DNA of 48,008 bases from NCBI GenBank assembly GCA_001782075.1, contig MFNO01000021.1:1-48008 (forward strand), written 5' to 3'. The position numbers and the translations under genes are program-made. Below, one piece after another: positions 1 through 7,990 of the stretch (position 1 is its first letter; each line of letters starts with the position of its first letter). This DNA is from Candidatus Levybacteria bacterium RIFCSPHIGHO2_01_FULL_38_26. GTDB taxonomy: Bacteria > Patescibacteriota > Microgenomatia > Levybacterales > UBA12049. The notes beneath the pieces are model-generated. The model did no database searches. It was not told the DNA's origin and saw only the letters and a list, made by a program, of their open reading frames with translations.

Positions 1-1277
1 AAAAAGGATTTGAGGAATTTGAGGAATCTTGGCAATACTTTGCCGAAGCTCAAAAACTGCATTTGGGGCATAGATATGCCAAAGGGCAAAGCTGAGGAAG
101 TTTCAATTGTCGATCCATAAACGATAAGTCCGATAACCGCCGCGAAAGATGGATTTTGAATCTCATCTATTAATCCTTTAATGTTGACAGGCACGCCAAC
201 TCTTACAGGCATACCAAGAGTTCTTTTGGCACACTCAACCGCAGCAACAGTTCGAGCCCCCCCTCCTGTAAGAACAATTCCTGAAGGAGTTTGCCCTCCA
301 AACCCGCTTCTTTTTATCTCAAGTCCAATCATAGTAAAAATCTCATTTAGTCTTGGCCTAATTATTCCCTCAACAAGTGTTTTTCTTGAAACTTTATTGA
401 TATCTTCTGTAATCCCAAGATATCCAAGATCTATTTCATCCATGTCTTTAGCATGCTTTTCAACTTCTGAAACGCCAATTTTTACGCGCCCCTGGATTGG
501 TTTTGACAAGAACAACTTTATTTTCTCCGCAGACTCCAATGAAATCCTAAGCCCTATGGCTATATCGTTTGTGATATGCCTCGCTCCTATTGGCAAAACA
601 GAAGAGTAGGCAACCGACCCCTCATAATACAAAGAAATATCGGTTGTTCCTGCTCCTATGTCTGCAACTATCACACCCAGCTCTTTTTCTGTCTCGGTAA
701 CAACAGCAAGGCTGCTCGCGTATCCGCTAAAAACAACCGCGTCAACGTCCACTCCTATTTGAGAAAGCGCTTTTTCAAGATTTCGCAAAGATACTGCGTT
801 GGCAGAGATTATATGCGTATCAACCTCAAGTCTTACTCCGGTCATCCCTATCGGATCTTTTATCCCTTCCTGCCCATCTACTATATAGTTTCGGGGAAGC
901 ACATGAATTATCTCCCGTGTTGAAGGAAGAGAAACTGCTCGTGCGGCGTCAATGACCCTTGACAGATCAGAAGGATTAACCTCACCATGAGGAGCAGCCA
1001 CAGCTACGACTCCGCGTGAGTTTTGCGATTCGATATGACCTCCGCCAATTGAGGCAACAACTCTAGAAATTGAGTAACCAGCCATGCGCTCTGCAGAATC
1101 AAGAGAGGTCGTAATAGAATCGACAGCCTTTTTGATATCGACTATCTGACCTTTTCTAATACCCTCAGATACTACCTCAGACACACCAAGAACATTTATC
1201 TCATCGTCAATCTTTGCCACGACGGTCGCAATCTTTGCGGAGCCTATATCAACACCAACAACTACTTTTCCAGTCAT
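1..1277 (-). CDS. ftsA: Cell division protein FtsA (3' end beyond window)
   Basis: Actin-like ATPase that tethers FtsZ to the membrane and helps recruit the divisome. The frame is open from an ATG at 1277 to the window edge, giving 425 visible residues, about the full length of the family. The N-terminus has the phosphate-1 motif (VGVDIGSAKIATVV), a second phosphate-binding motif lies mid-protein (ADIGAGTTDISLYYEG), and an adenosine motif near the C-terminus (GIVLTGGGA). The last visible residues (FGKVLPRFLKFLKSF) look like the C-terminal amphipathic membrane-targeting helix, so only a few residues should be missing. A GGAAG ribosome-binding site sits 6 bases before the ATG. It lies 14 bases after the FtsQ-position gene; ftsZ would be expected next, outside the window (inference). 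Confidence 0.95.
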   Translation of the reverse strand, partial: MTGKVVVGVDIGSAKIATVVAKIDDEINVLGVSEVVSEGIRKGQIVDIKKAVDSITTSLDSAERMAGYSISRVVASIGGGHIESQNSRGVVAVAAPHGEVNPSDLSRVIDAARAVSLPSTREIIHVLPRNYIVDGQEGIKDPIGMTGVRLEVDTHIISANAVSLRNLEKALSQIGVDVDAVVFSGYASSLAVVTETEKELGVIVADIGAGTTDISLYYEGSVAYSSVLPIGARHITNDIAIGLRISLESAEKIKLFLSKPIQGRVKIGVSEVEKHAKDMDEIDLGYLGITEDINKVSRKTLVEGIIRPRLNEIFTMIGLEIKRSGFGGQTPSGIVLTGGGARTVAAVECAKRTLGMPVRVGVPVNIKGLIDEIQNPSFAAVIGLIVYGSTIETSSALPFGISMPQMQFLSFGKVLPRFLKFLKSF

Positions 1278-1291
1278 AAAAAACTTCCACT

Positions 1292-1702
1292 TTAGTCGCG
1301 TAGCTCTATTGTGGGCCTTTCAAACCTAAAATCGATTCTAACAACCCGTTTACCTTCTATTGTAAGTTGTTTTAACACTGCTTGTAAAGAGTCTATTTGA
1401 TTTTTAAGATCTTTATTTATAGACAGGATTGCCTCACCATCTTCTTTAAGCTTTACCATATAGGAAGAGGGATTACGAAGGACAACAGAGGAGAATTCAA
1501 TCTCAGAATCCAAGAGCAATTTCTCGAGTGTTTTTGCCGCGTTTTGGTTGCTTGAAGCAAGCGGACTTATAAACGCACTGGTCTCTTTCCAGAATCTTGA
1601 ATAAAGCAGAAGCGCTGAGGATAACAAAAACACAATAAGAACAAGGATTATAACAAATCCTTTTTTTTTACCGTTTCTGTTTCTTTTCGACGTTCGCCTC
1701 AT
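1292..1702 (-). CDS. FtsQ/DivIB-position single-pass membrane protein
   Basis: A 136-residue protein with a basic N-terminus (RRTSKRNRNGKKK), one membrane segment at about residues 15-35 and a short extracytoplasmic part of about 100 residues. Its position between murG and ftsA is that of ftsQ, and the C-terminal KRVVRIDFRFERPTIELRD resembles the final strand of an FtsQ beta domain. FtsQ proteins are usually about 250 residues with a POTRA domain, and I cannot see room for a full POTRA here. The function (divisome scaffold linking FtsA/FtsW/FtsI) is inferred from position and topology only. The start overlaps the end of murG by 35 bases, and no later Met lies before the membrane segment. Confidence 0.6.
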   Translation of the reverse strand: MRRTSKRNRNGKKKGFVIILVLIVFLLSSALLLYSRFWKETSAFISPLASSNQNAAKTLEKLLLDSEIEFSSVVLRNPSSYMVKLKEDGEAILSINKDLKNQIDSLQAVLKQLTIEGKRVVRIDFRFERPTIELRD

Positions 1703-2816
1703 TGTAGACTACTTCAGCTATTTTTTTTGCCGCCTCTTCTGTAATTTGGTTTTGCCCGGACAATTTATATTTTGCTCTATATTTATCTATGTTGTCAAAC
1801 ATATTATTAACCGTTCGCAGAAACTCTTTTCTGTCGCTGCCGTCTTGGAGTAAAATCTCGGCAAGTCCTCTATCTTTCAAAAACTTTGCATTCTTTAGCT
1901 GCTCATTATTTTGGGAATAAGGAAGGGGAATCAGAAGACTTGGTTTTCCAAAATAAATAAGTTCTGTTACTGTATTCATGCCCGATCGTCCGATAACCAA
2001 ATCAGCCTTTTCTAAAATTGGACCAACCTCTTGGGGCAGAACAAACTTCATAAGGAAGTATCTTTCCTGTAATTCAAAAGATATAGATCCTCTAAGATTG
2101 TTCAGTCGTTCATGGTCTTTATACTCTTGCGCGTCGCCTGTTTGATGGATAACAATAAATTTTTCCAACAGCTCTTTAATACATCCCTCAACCAGAGTAT
2201 TAATGTAATGCGACCCCGAACTGCCACCGGTAATGTAGATGATTGGCAAATTATCCTTATTCTCAACTCTGAATTCAGAAATCTTTCTGAACGCCGAATT
2301 GGAGGGAATTCTGAATTTTCGTATTGGATTACCTGTAATAACCGTTTTGCGTCTTGGAAAAAACTTACGCGAGCTATCCCAAGAAATACAAACTTTGCTG
2401 GCAAAATGCGAGACAATTTTATTAGCAAGGCCGGCCTCAAGCGTCTGCTCGTGAATAACCACTGGTATTCCTAAAATAATCGCTGATAAATCTATAGGAA
2501 GAGATAAGTATCCGCCAAAACTCAAAACTACATCTGGTTTGAAATTCTTAACGATAAATATTGACTGGATAAACCCATACGGGATTTTAAAAAGTGAAGG
2601 AATTGTGTGACGGGTCCACCTTCTCTGCAGTCTCCCGCTGGTAATATCTTTATATGTAATATTGAGAGCTTTAATTGTTTTGTACTCTAAAGATTCTACT
2701 CTATCTCCTTCAAAAGTATATTTTCTGCCAATGACTAATATTTCTGCGTCTTTTGGCAAAGCATCAATAACCGCAAGCGCAGGTGACAAATGTCCTCCAA
2801 CTATTACAATTTTCAT
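1668..2816 (-). CDS. murG: UDP-GlcNAc:lipid I GlcNAc transferase MurG
   Basis: GT28 enzyme that adds GlcNAc to lipid I on the cytoplasmic face of the membrane, giving lipid II. It has 382 residues. The N-terminal domain starts with a shortened glycine loop (VIVGGHLSPALAVI, where the family usually has GGTGGH). Typical MurG motifs follow: VVLSFGGYLSLP, IPVVIHEQTLEAGLANK, TGNPIR, then the C-domain ITGGSSGSHYIN, a loop ending IGRSGMNTVTELIYFGKPSLLIPLP, and QNNEQLKNA. The interdomain loop at residues 167-189 is encoded by a palindrome-rich sequence (see separate entry). It lies directly downstream of ftsW and overlaps the FtsQ-position gene. The identification is firm. Confidence 0.95.
   Translation of the reverse strand: MKIVIVGGHLSPALAVIDALPKDAEILVIGRKYTFEGDRVESLEYKTIKALNITYKDITSGRLQRRWTRHTIPSLFKIPYGFIQSIFIVKNFKPDVVLSFGGYLSLPIDLSAIILGIPVVIHEQTLEAGLANKIVSHFASKVCISWDSSRKFFPRRKTVITGNPIRKFRIPSNSAFRKISEFRVENKDNLPIIYITGGSSGSHYINTLVEGCIKELLEKFIVIHQTGDAQEYKDHERLNNLRGSISFELQERYFLMKFVLPQEVGPILEKADLVIGRSGMNTVTELIYFGKPSLLIPLPYSQNNEQLKNAKFLKDRGLAEILLQDGSDRKEFLRTVNNMFDNIDKYRAKYKLSGQNQITEEAAKKIAEVVYNEANVEKKQKR
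2274..2291. repeat. Palindrome within murG
   Basis: An 18-base inverted repeat with two 8-base arms (ttcagaaa / tttctgaa) separated by two bases. It encodes part of the loop between the two Rossmann domains of MurG. EcoRI-like gaattc/aattc words occur on both sides, a style shared with the AT-rich spacer at 5224-5364. It may be a relic of a small palindromic insertion; the loop length is about normal for MurG, so this is uncertain. Confidence 0.4.
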
Positions 2817-2820
2817 AAGC

Positions 2821-3885
2821 TTAACTCTGTTTTGAAATATTTAACAAAATTCCAACAGCACACAAATCGACAATTAGAGCAGACCCTCCATATGATATAA
2901 AAGGAAGCGGAATACCGGTAAACGGAACAAGAACCGTTTGGGCCGATAAGTTAATAATCGTCTGAACAGCCAAAAAAGTGGTAATTCCCCCTGCCATAAG
3001 TTTTCCCAAATTATCTCGGGCACTAATTGCTATGTAAAACCCCCTCCATGCTACAACGGCAAAAAAAAGTATTAGAAACGACGCGCCTACAAAACCAAGC
3101 TCCTCTGCTATTATCGCAAATATTGAGTCAGTCGTGCTTTCCGGCAGATAGGCGTATTTTTGCAAACTGTTTCCAAGACCCACGCCAAACAACCCGCCTG
3201 AACCAAAAGCAATGAGAATTTGCCTCACGTGATACGAAGTTGCTTCAACATCTCCGCTCGCATTAAAAAATGTTTGTAATCTTTGCAATCTATAAGGAGC
3301 GACTTTAACAAGTACGTATCCCAAAGCTGCCAATACTGGAATTAAAAAACCAAAATAAAAAATATTTCCTCCCGATAAAAAATATATTACCAAAGCTTCA
3401 GAAAGTATCACCGCGGCGGTCCCCATGTCAGGCTGAAGCATCACAAGTAAAAATACAAACCCTAAAAGCAAAATGAATGCCAAAAATCTGCCTTTTTCTT
3501 TTGTTGAAAACCATGAGGAAAGATAAATCGCCATAGCAAGTTTTACAAACTCAGCCGGCTGAAGGACAAATATTCCGGTATCTATCCAGCGTCTTGCTCC
3601 AAGGAGTTTTATTCCTATTCCAGGAATTAAAACCAAAACCAAAAGTAGGATCGCTGCCAAGAGAATAGGGATGGAAAGATTGTAAAGCTTGTGATAATTA
3701 AAATTCGCAAAGAAAAATAGCCCTAAGAAACCCAAGATCGCCCAAAAAAATTGGTCGCGAGCATAATGATACTTGTCTCCAAAGTCTCTAAACGCGGCAT
3801 AAGAGGAGACATCATATATCATAAAAAGCCCAAAAATTGTGAGCAGTACAACAGTAACTAAAAGGGAAATGTCTACGCGTTTCAT
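2821..3885 (-). CDS. ftsW: Lipid II polymerase / division SEDS protein FtsW
   Basis: SEDS-family polytopic membrane protein that polymerises septal glycan strands together with a class B PBP (ftsI at 42234-43913 is the likely partner). The start is placed at the ATG at 3885 (MKRVDISLL, about 354 residues); the upstream extension is hydrophilic/Cys-rich and would overlap mraY. SEDS motifs seen in order: GARRWID, QPAEFVKLAMAIYLSSW, QPDMGTAAVI, GLGNSLQKYAYLPES, TTDSIFAIIAEELGFVGA and GIPLPFISYGGSAL. About ten membrane segments are evident. It is 11 bases downstream of mraY and 4 bases upstream of murG. RodA is the alternative, but the dcw setting favours FtsW. Confidence 0.93.
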   Translation of the reverse strand: MKRVDISLLVTVVLLTIFGLFMIYDVSSYAAFRDFGDKYHYARDQFFWAILGFLGLFFFANFNYHKLYNLSIPILLAAILLLVLVLIPGIGIKLLGARRWIDTGIFVLQPAEFVKLAMAIYLSSWFSTKEKGRFLAFILLLGFVFLLVMLQPDMGTAAVILSEALVIYFLSGGNIFYFGFLIPVLAALGYVLVKVAPYRLQRLQTFFNASGDVEATSYHVRQILIAFGSGGLFGVGLGNSLQKYAYLPESTTDSIFAIIAEELGFVGASFLILFFAVVAWRGFYIAISARDNLGKLMAGGITTFLAVQTIINLSAQTVLVPFTGIPLPFISYGGSALIVDLCAVGILLNISKQS

Positions 3886-3896
3886 CAAAGGCAGTT

Positions 3897-4910
3897 TTAT
3901 CCAACGAAAGCAAAATAAAGACCCAAAACAGCAAAGAAAAATCCGGCAAGCCATGCCCTCATTACAATCTTTGGTTCATCCCAGCCAAGCCGCAAAAGCC
4001 ATAAATGCAGTGGCGCAACAGGAAGAATTTTTTTTCCCAAAAATTTCTTGCCAAGAATCTGAATCAAAGAAGAAGCAATTTCCAAAATAAAAACTCCGCC
4101 GATTAATGCAAGAGCAATTATCTTACCGGTCATCAACCCTATTATTGCCAATGCTGCCCCAAGCGACAGTGCCCCTACGTCTCCCAACCAAATTCTTGCT
4201 TTATAGACATTAAAGTATAAAAACGCGGTTATGCTTCCCATAAGAACGGCAATGAAAATTCCAAGTGTTGTATTCAACTGATTAGAAGTAATTGCCAAAA
4301 AAGCAACCAGACATATGAGTAAAAGCCCGGACGCAAGCCCATCCAAACCATCGGCTATATTGAATGCATTTACAAATGAAACGATAACAAATGCGGCAAA
4401 GGGTATATAAAGAAAACCTAAGAATGCCAATCCAAAACCTTTGATAAAAATAAAATCATATCCCAACTGAAAATAAAGAACCGAGGCTATGATAAGGGCT
4501 AATATCCACTGAATTATAAACTTGTGTCTAAACCTCAACCCAAAAAATACTGCTTTGCTTTTGTCCCGAATAATTTTTTTGGCGTCATCGTAAAGACCCA
4601 ATAATCCAAAACTTATGAAAGTAAAGAAAATAGCAAATGCCTCCCATGGCTTGACTTCTATATTTAAAAGACCATATGCCCACAAAGCAATAATGCTAAC
4701 GACCAATATAATAAGTATACCCCCGCCAAATGGAGTACCGACTTTCCAGTTGTTGAACTTATCAAAAACCGGCGTCCTTTTGTTAAACATGTCTCTTGTC
4801 TCTTGAATCTGACGACGCAGTTTGATTTTATATAAAAAGTCGATAAAAGGAATAAGAAGAATTCCAGTGATAAAAAAGGAGAGAATAGCCAATCCCAAAA
4901 TCTGCGCCAT
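3897..4910 (-). CDS. mraY: Phospho-MurNAc-pentapeptide transferase MraY
   Basis: Integral membrane PNPT enzyme that joins UDP-MurNAc-pentapeptide to undecaprenyl phosphate, giving lipid I. It has 337 residues and about ten hydrophobic segments. Motifs: GTPFGGG at 58-64, the Asp pair in LYDDAKK (108-109), NAFNIADGLDGLASG at 181-195 and WLGDVGALSLGA at 241-252. The usual C-terminal HHH motif (PxHHHFE) is replaced by PLHLWLLRLGW at 300-310, with a single His; the following EPKIVMRAW matches MraY. The gene starts a new dcw segment (mraY-ftsW-murG-ftsQ-ftsA) right after the copper/thiol module. Another PNPT such as a GlcNAc-1-P transferase is possible but less likely in this context. Confidence 0.9.
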   Translation of the reverse strand: MAQILGLAILSFFITGILLIPFIDFLYKIKLRRQIQETRDMFNKRTPVFDKFNNWKVGTPFGGGILIILVVSIIALWAYGLLNIEVKPWEAFAIFFTFISFGLLGLYDDAKKIIRDKSKAVFFGLRFRHKFIIQWILALIIASVLYFQLGYDFIFIKGFGLAFLGFLYIPFAAFVIVSFVNAFNIADGLDGLASGLLLICLVAFLAITSNQLNTTLGIFIAVLMGSITAFLYFNVYKARIWLGDVGALSLGAALAIIGLMTGKIIALALIGGVFILEIASSLIQILGKKFLGKKILPVAPLHLWLLRLGWDEPKIVMRAWLAGFFFAVLGLYFAFVG

Positions 4911-4956
4911 GAAAATATTATAACAGAGGAAGTAAAAACAAGCAAAACGAATACAT

Positions 4957-5223
4957 TTAATCCTTGAGCGAATCCAATTTTTTTATTAGGTCTCCTTTGT
5001 TAATTCCTCCTGTTGCGAAAAGCTCATTGTTGATGATGACTCCCGGGCTTGCCAAGATTCCATGCTTGGTAACAAGTTCTAGTCCATCCGGATTTGTCGC
5101 ATCCAATTCTTTTATCTCCATTCCAGGGTATTGCGGTTTTACTTCATGCAAAACCTTGCGCACCTCTTCGCAGTGCGTGCATCCGGGAGTTGAGACTAGT
5201 TGAACTGTTATGTTATTTCCCAT
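4957..5223 (-). CDS. Thioredoxin/glutaredoxin-like small redox protein
   Basis: An 88-residue thioredoxin-fold protein with an N-terminal beta strand, an active-site CTHC at residues 15-18 and a cis-proline motif (ASPGVIIN, Pro60). No signal peptide is visible, so it is probably cytoplasmic. It resembles the small 'thioredoxin_3' or glutaredoxin-like proteins. It is the last gene before mraY and lies 141 bases downstream of the CcdA/DsbD-type transporter, its likely redox partner: the transporter would pass electrons from this protein to extracytoplasmic thiols (inference from context and family). Confidence 0.85.
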   Translation of the reverse strand: MGNNITVQLVSTPGCTHCEEVRKVLHEVKPQYPGMEIKELDATNPDGLELVTKHGILASPGVIINNELFATGGINKGDLIKKLDSLKD

Positions 5224-5364
5224 AATCTTATTTGATATTCTTGAAGTTGGAAAATTTTGATGTTCATGAACTTGATCTTTTGATCCTTAGAATTCTTGAA
5301 ATCAAAATTTTCAAGATGTCGAGAATTCAAGGTCAAGAATGTCCATTTTCTATCTTCAAAATTT
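5224..5364. repeat. AT-rich spacer with degenerate inverted repeats
   Basis: The gap between the CcdA-type gene and the thioredoxin-like gene holds two related blocks, each built from an attcttgaa word, an A/T core (aaaattttga or tcaaaatttt) and a closing tcatgaac or ttcaag word. The second block folds as cttgaaa...tttcaag around 5295-5315. Short ORFs cross it on both strands but have low-complexity products rich in F, K, N, I and L with no recognisable domain. It looks like a degenerate non-coding repeat, possibly a transcript-stabilising or attenuating hairpin. Confidence 0.45.
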
Positions 5365-7419
5365 CTAATGTCCATGGTCATCCACGTGCGGCATCTGTTC
5401 AATTACATTCATTATACCAGGCGCCACCTCAACCATGAAATCTGTATTAATTACCTGTCCCTGGTGCTGAAACTGTCCATATATTTTCCAGATCCCTGGA
5501 TAAGGGAAGATGTAATCCGCTTGAATTTCTGGAAACGCTATGCCTGCATTTGGTGGCGCCTTTGGTACCCATAATGTTCCGTGTGTATGAAGAATTGTTG
5601 ATAGATCAAGAGGCATAATAGCAAGGTGCATGTCTGCACCAAGATATTGCTCTAAATCCAAAACTGGATTGCCGGTTGTTACATCTCTAATAACGTAGCT
5701 TAACTGCGCTTTTTCTCCTGACTTCGGAGGATTCTCTGGGTTTAGGTTTAATGAAACTTCATAATCTTCAAATACCCTATTCAAACGACGATCTATTTTA
5801 ACAAGAACTGGTTCTCCAACACTATCTTCCACAATTCCAACCTCTAACCACCCAAGATCTGATACCTCTCCTAATCCTTTTCTTGATCCATCAACCAAAA
5901 CTCTATAACGGCCAGCTTTTTCAATAATAAAAGGAGTAATAAACTCACCTTTTGGCGTCATTACATTACCCTCAAAATCTTCCGGATGAACATGCATAAA
6001 TTCTTCAAGATCCTCGCTAACTAGAATTAGATGTAAAATCTTCTCGTGTGATACTTGCAAGTCTGTAATTGGATTTCCATTTTTATCGTGCAGTGCAATT
6101 TCAAGCGTAAATGGCTCTCCGGCTTGGACTGCAGAAGGAGTGCTTGAAAGAGTAACATGAAAGTCTTGCTCTTCTTCTCCTTGCATTTCCGTCATGTTAT
6201 TTTCCATTGGCGTTTCCTCATCATGTCCCATTTTCGACCAATGATCGGCAAACATATGCGGAAGATAAAAACCAAAAACAGTGATTAGCCAAAGCGACAC
6301 GACTACAAAAAACCACCCGACAAGACGCGTATATCTTTTCTCAAAAGATTGTTGTTCGGCAGGCAGAGTAAGAAGCATCTTTTTTTTGTACAGCCAGTAC
6401 CAAACCATCGGAAAAATCCAGACAAAAAGAATAAACGGAGTACCCCACGCAATCGGAATGCCAAACAAGCCTGTTCCCGTGGGAATCCCGTGAGTATGTC
6501 CAAGCTCTTGTATCTTGCTGCCGAGAAGATTTGTGATAAAGTTTTCCTGAGTTACAAACTCAATAAGCGTGTGCATTCCCGAGATAACCCACCAATCATG
6601 ACCAAAAAGACCAAGGGTCAGCAGAAATCCACCGACATAAATAGTAGTCCAGGCTGTAAATCGGGCAACCGTGTCTTTGTGTGACACCAAGAACTTTGTC
6701 GCGTTTATTCCCAAAATTGCGAGAAATGCCAGAATAAATAGCGGTGTAATACGTCCCAGCGCCTGAACAAACATAATAAGCCATCCCTGAAACGCACTGC
6801 CCTCAACAATAATTTGCGGAATAATTACGGCATTAAAAAGAGGATTTGGACATCCAACTCCAACATTACCCAAAAAAAGCCCAAGAAGTAATGCCTTTGA
6901 TAAATCCTTTTGCTTTGTAATAAAACCGGGAACAGCCCCGCCATATACAGGCGCAGTGAAACGTATAAGCTTTAGCTCTCCCAATGCAAACAAAATCGCC
7001 AAGAGTCCTGCCACCGCATAGAGTATATTTTTTGCGGTCTCGACCTGACTGATTCCAAGAGCCTGCCCAAACAATCCGATCAATACTCCATAAAAACTAA
7101 GAGTAATAGTAACACCTAGCCCAAAAGCCAAAGCCATGCCAATTCCCTTTCCATAGGACTTCCCCATCACAAGGGGAACTATTACAAACGCAAGAGGAAA
7201 AGTGCAAGGAAGAAAAATCATAGTCAGTCCCACAGTATAGTCAAAAAGAAGAAACGGAACTGACCCTACTTCACCGCTTCCCAAAGAAAATACAAACCGA
7301 AGCCCGTAAATAAATATCCCGATTAAACAAAAAAGTAAAAGTAAAAACAATAATGGCGGCCGTCTTTTTGGAGTCTCTACAGGTAGCTGTTCTGAAACTT
7401 GAGCAGTTTTTTCATCCAT
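5365..7419 (-). CDS. CcdA/DsbD-type thiol transporter fused to His-rich extracytoplasmic domain
   Basis: A 684-residue membrane protein. Residues 20-390 carry about nine membrane segments with the two Cys expected of the CcdA/DsbD-beta family: Cys72 in FLPCTFPLAF and Cys190 in GCPNPLFN. Known members carry reducing equivalents across the membrane. A Met/His/acidic linker (about 388-420: HMFADHWSKMGHDEETPMENN...) leads to a beta-rich part (420-684) with two related units, HLILVSEDLEEFMHVHPE (463-480) and HLAIMPLDLSTILHTHG (598-614), ending in DDHGH. Similar HxHP units occur in copper-handling extracytoplasmic proteins, so copper binding is likely but inferred. It follows the small membrane protein by 16 bases, in an operon with CopZ and a thioredoxin-like protein. 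Confidence 0.82.
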   Translation of the reverse strand: MDEKTAQVSEQLPVETPKRRPPLLFLLLLFCLIGIFIYGLRFVFSLGSGEVGSVPFLLFDYTVGLTMIFLPCTFPLAFVIVPLVMGKSYGKGIGMALAFGLGVTITLSFYGVLIGLFGQALGISQVETAKNILYAVAGLLAILFALGELKLIRFTAPVYGGAVPGFITKQKDLSKALLLGLFLGNVGVGCPNPLFNAVIIPQIIVEGSAFQGWLIMFVQALGRITPLFILAFLAILGINATKFLVSHKDTVARFTAWTTIYVGGFLLTLGLFGHDWWVISGMHTLIEFVTQENFITNLLGSKIQELGHTHGIPTGTGLFGIPIAWGTPFILFVWIFPMVWYWLYKKKMLLTLPAEQQSFEKRYTRLVGWFFVVVSLWLITVFGFYLPHMFADHWSKMGHDEETPMENNMTEMQGEEEQDFHVTLSSTPSAVQAGEPFTLEIALHDKNGNPITDLQVSHEKILHLILVSEDLEEFMHVHPEDFEGNVMTPKGEFITPFIIEKAGRYRVLVDGSRKGLGEVSDLGWLEVGIVEDSVGEPVLVKIDRRLNRVFEDYEVSLNLNPENPPKSGEKAQLSYVIRDVTTGNPVLDLEQYLGADMHLAIMPLDLSTILHTHGTLWVPKAPPNAGIAFPEIQADYIFPYPGIWKIYGQFQHQGQVINTDFMVEVAPGIMNVIEQMPHVDDHGH

Positions 7420-7435
7420 ATTCTAATAGTTCGGC

Positions 7436-7699
7436 TTATTTACTTTGAGAAGGAGCTTCACTCTTGCTGGTTTCGGAGACATTCTTCTCTTGTACAGGCG
7501 GTGATTTTTCTGATGTAGATTGGGTAGGCGGGGAGGATTTATGACCATGGAGAACAAATTTCCAAAGAAGAAAACCTGCAATTCCAAGTCCCAAAACCAC
7601 CCAAATTAAAAACATCGGACTTATTGTGGGAACCGATTCTTCATGAGGAATATCTGACTCGTGTGCATAAACAGTACCAACATAAAAAACATTTTTCAT
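7436..7699 (-). CDS. Small single-pass membrane protein of the copper operon
   Basis: An 87-residue protein of unknown family. The short N-terminal segment contains Tyr, His and acidic residues (VYAHESDIPHEESVP), followed by one membrane helix (about residues 27-50), HGH immediately after it, and a Ser/Pro/Lys/Glu-rich low-complexity tail. The His residues on both sides of the membrane could bind metal. It lies 3 bases after copZ and 16 bases before the CcdA-type gene, so it is almost certainly co-transcribed with them. Its role is unknown; a scaffold or metal-relay function is a guess from context. Confidence 0.65.
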   Translation of the reverse strand: MKNVFYVGTVYAHESDIPHEESVPTISPMFLIWVVLGLGIAGFLLWKFVLHGHKSSPPTQSTSEKSPPVQEKNVSETSKSEAPSQSK

Positions 7700-7702
7700 A
7701 TA

Positions 7703-7930
7703 TCAAGATCCGCTTGGTGTCGCTTTGTATCCCAACTGTTCGATTGCCTTAATAACATTGTCCAAATTCGTCTTCTCCTCATCGAACTCAACTTCACCTT
7801 TCTTGGAACCATAATCAGCAGATGCATTCACTACGCCTTCTGTGCTTTGCAAAACCATCTGTATCCCTGACGCACAAGAGTTGCAATGCATCCCCTCAAT
7901 GGCAAGCGGAACTTTTTTTACTGTAGGCAT
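7703..7930 (-). CDS. copZ: CopZ-like heavy-metal-associated (HMA) copper chaperone
   Basis: A 75-residue single HMA domain with the Cu(I)-binding GMHCNSC motif and the usual ferredoxin-like pattern ending in IEQLGYKATPS. Such proteins deliver Cu(I) to the HMA domain of CopA (encoded at 9547-11940) in the cytoplasm. I place the start at the ATG at 7930; the TTG six bases earlier lies in the promoter. The start codon is 8 bases after a TACTAT -10 box, so the message may be leaderless. It is the first gene of the run copZ, small membrane protein, CcdA-type transporter, thioredoxin. Confidence 0.9.
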   Translation of the reverse strand: MPTVKKVPLAIEGMHCNSCASGIQMVLQSTEGVVNASADYGSKKGEVEFDEEKTNLDNVIKAIEQLGYKATPSGS

Positions 7931-7935
7931 ATACA

Positions 7936-7968
7936 ATTATAGTAGGACTCTTTTATTCCCCTTGTCAA
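7936..7968 (-). promoter_or_regulatory. Promoter of the copZ operon
   Basis: On the minus strand a perfect TTGACA (7968-7963) is followed after 18 bases by TACTAT (7944-7939), overlapping a TATAAT that would be at 21 bases. The copZ ATG is 8 bases beyond TACTAT. No clear palindromic operator for a copper regulator was seen, and no CsoR or CopY gene lies in the window. Confidence 0.7.
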
Positions 7969-7990
7969 GCCTCAAAAATGAACTGCCCTG

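Noticed and set aside
181-923. Plus-strand ORFs of 142 and 115 codons
   Set aside because: They lie opposite ftsA, whose frame is open and matches a known family; the plus-strand products show no domain.
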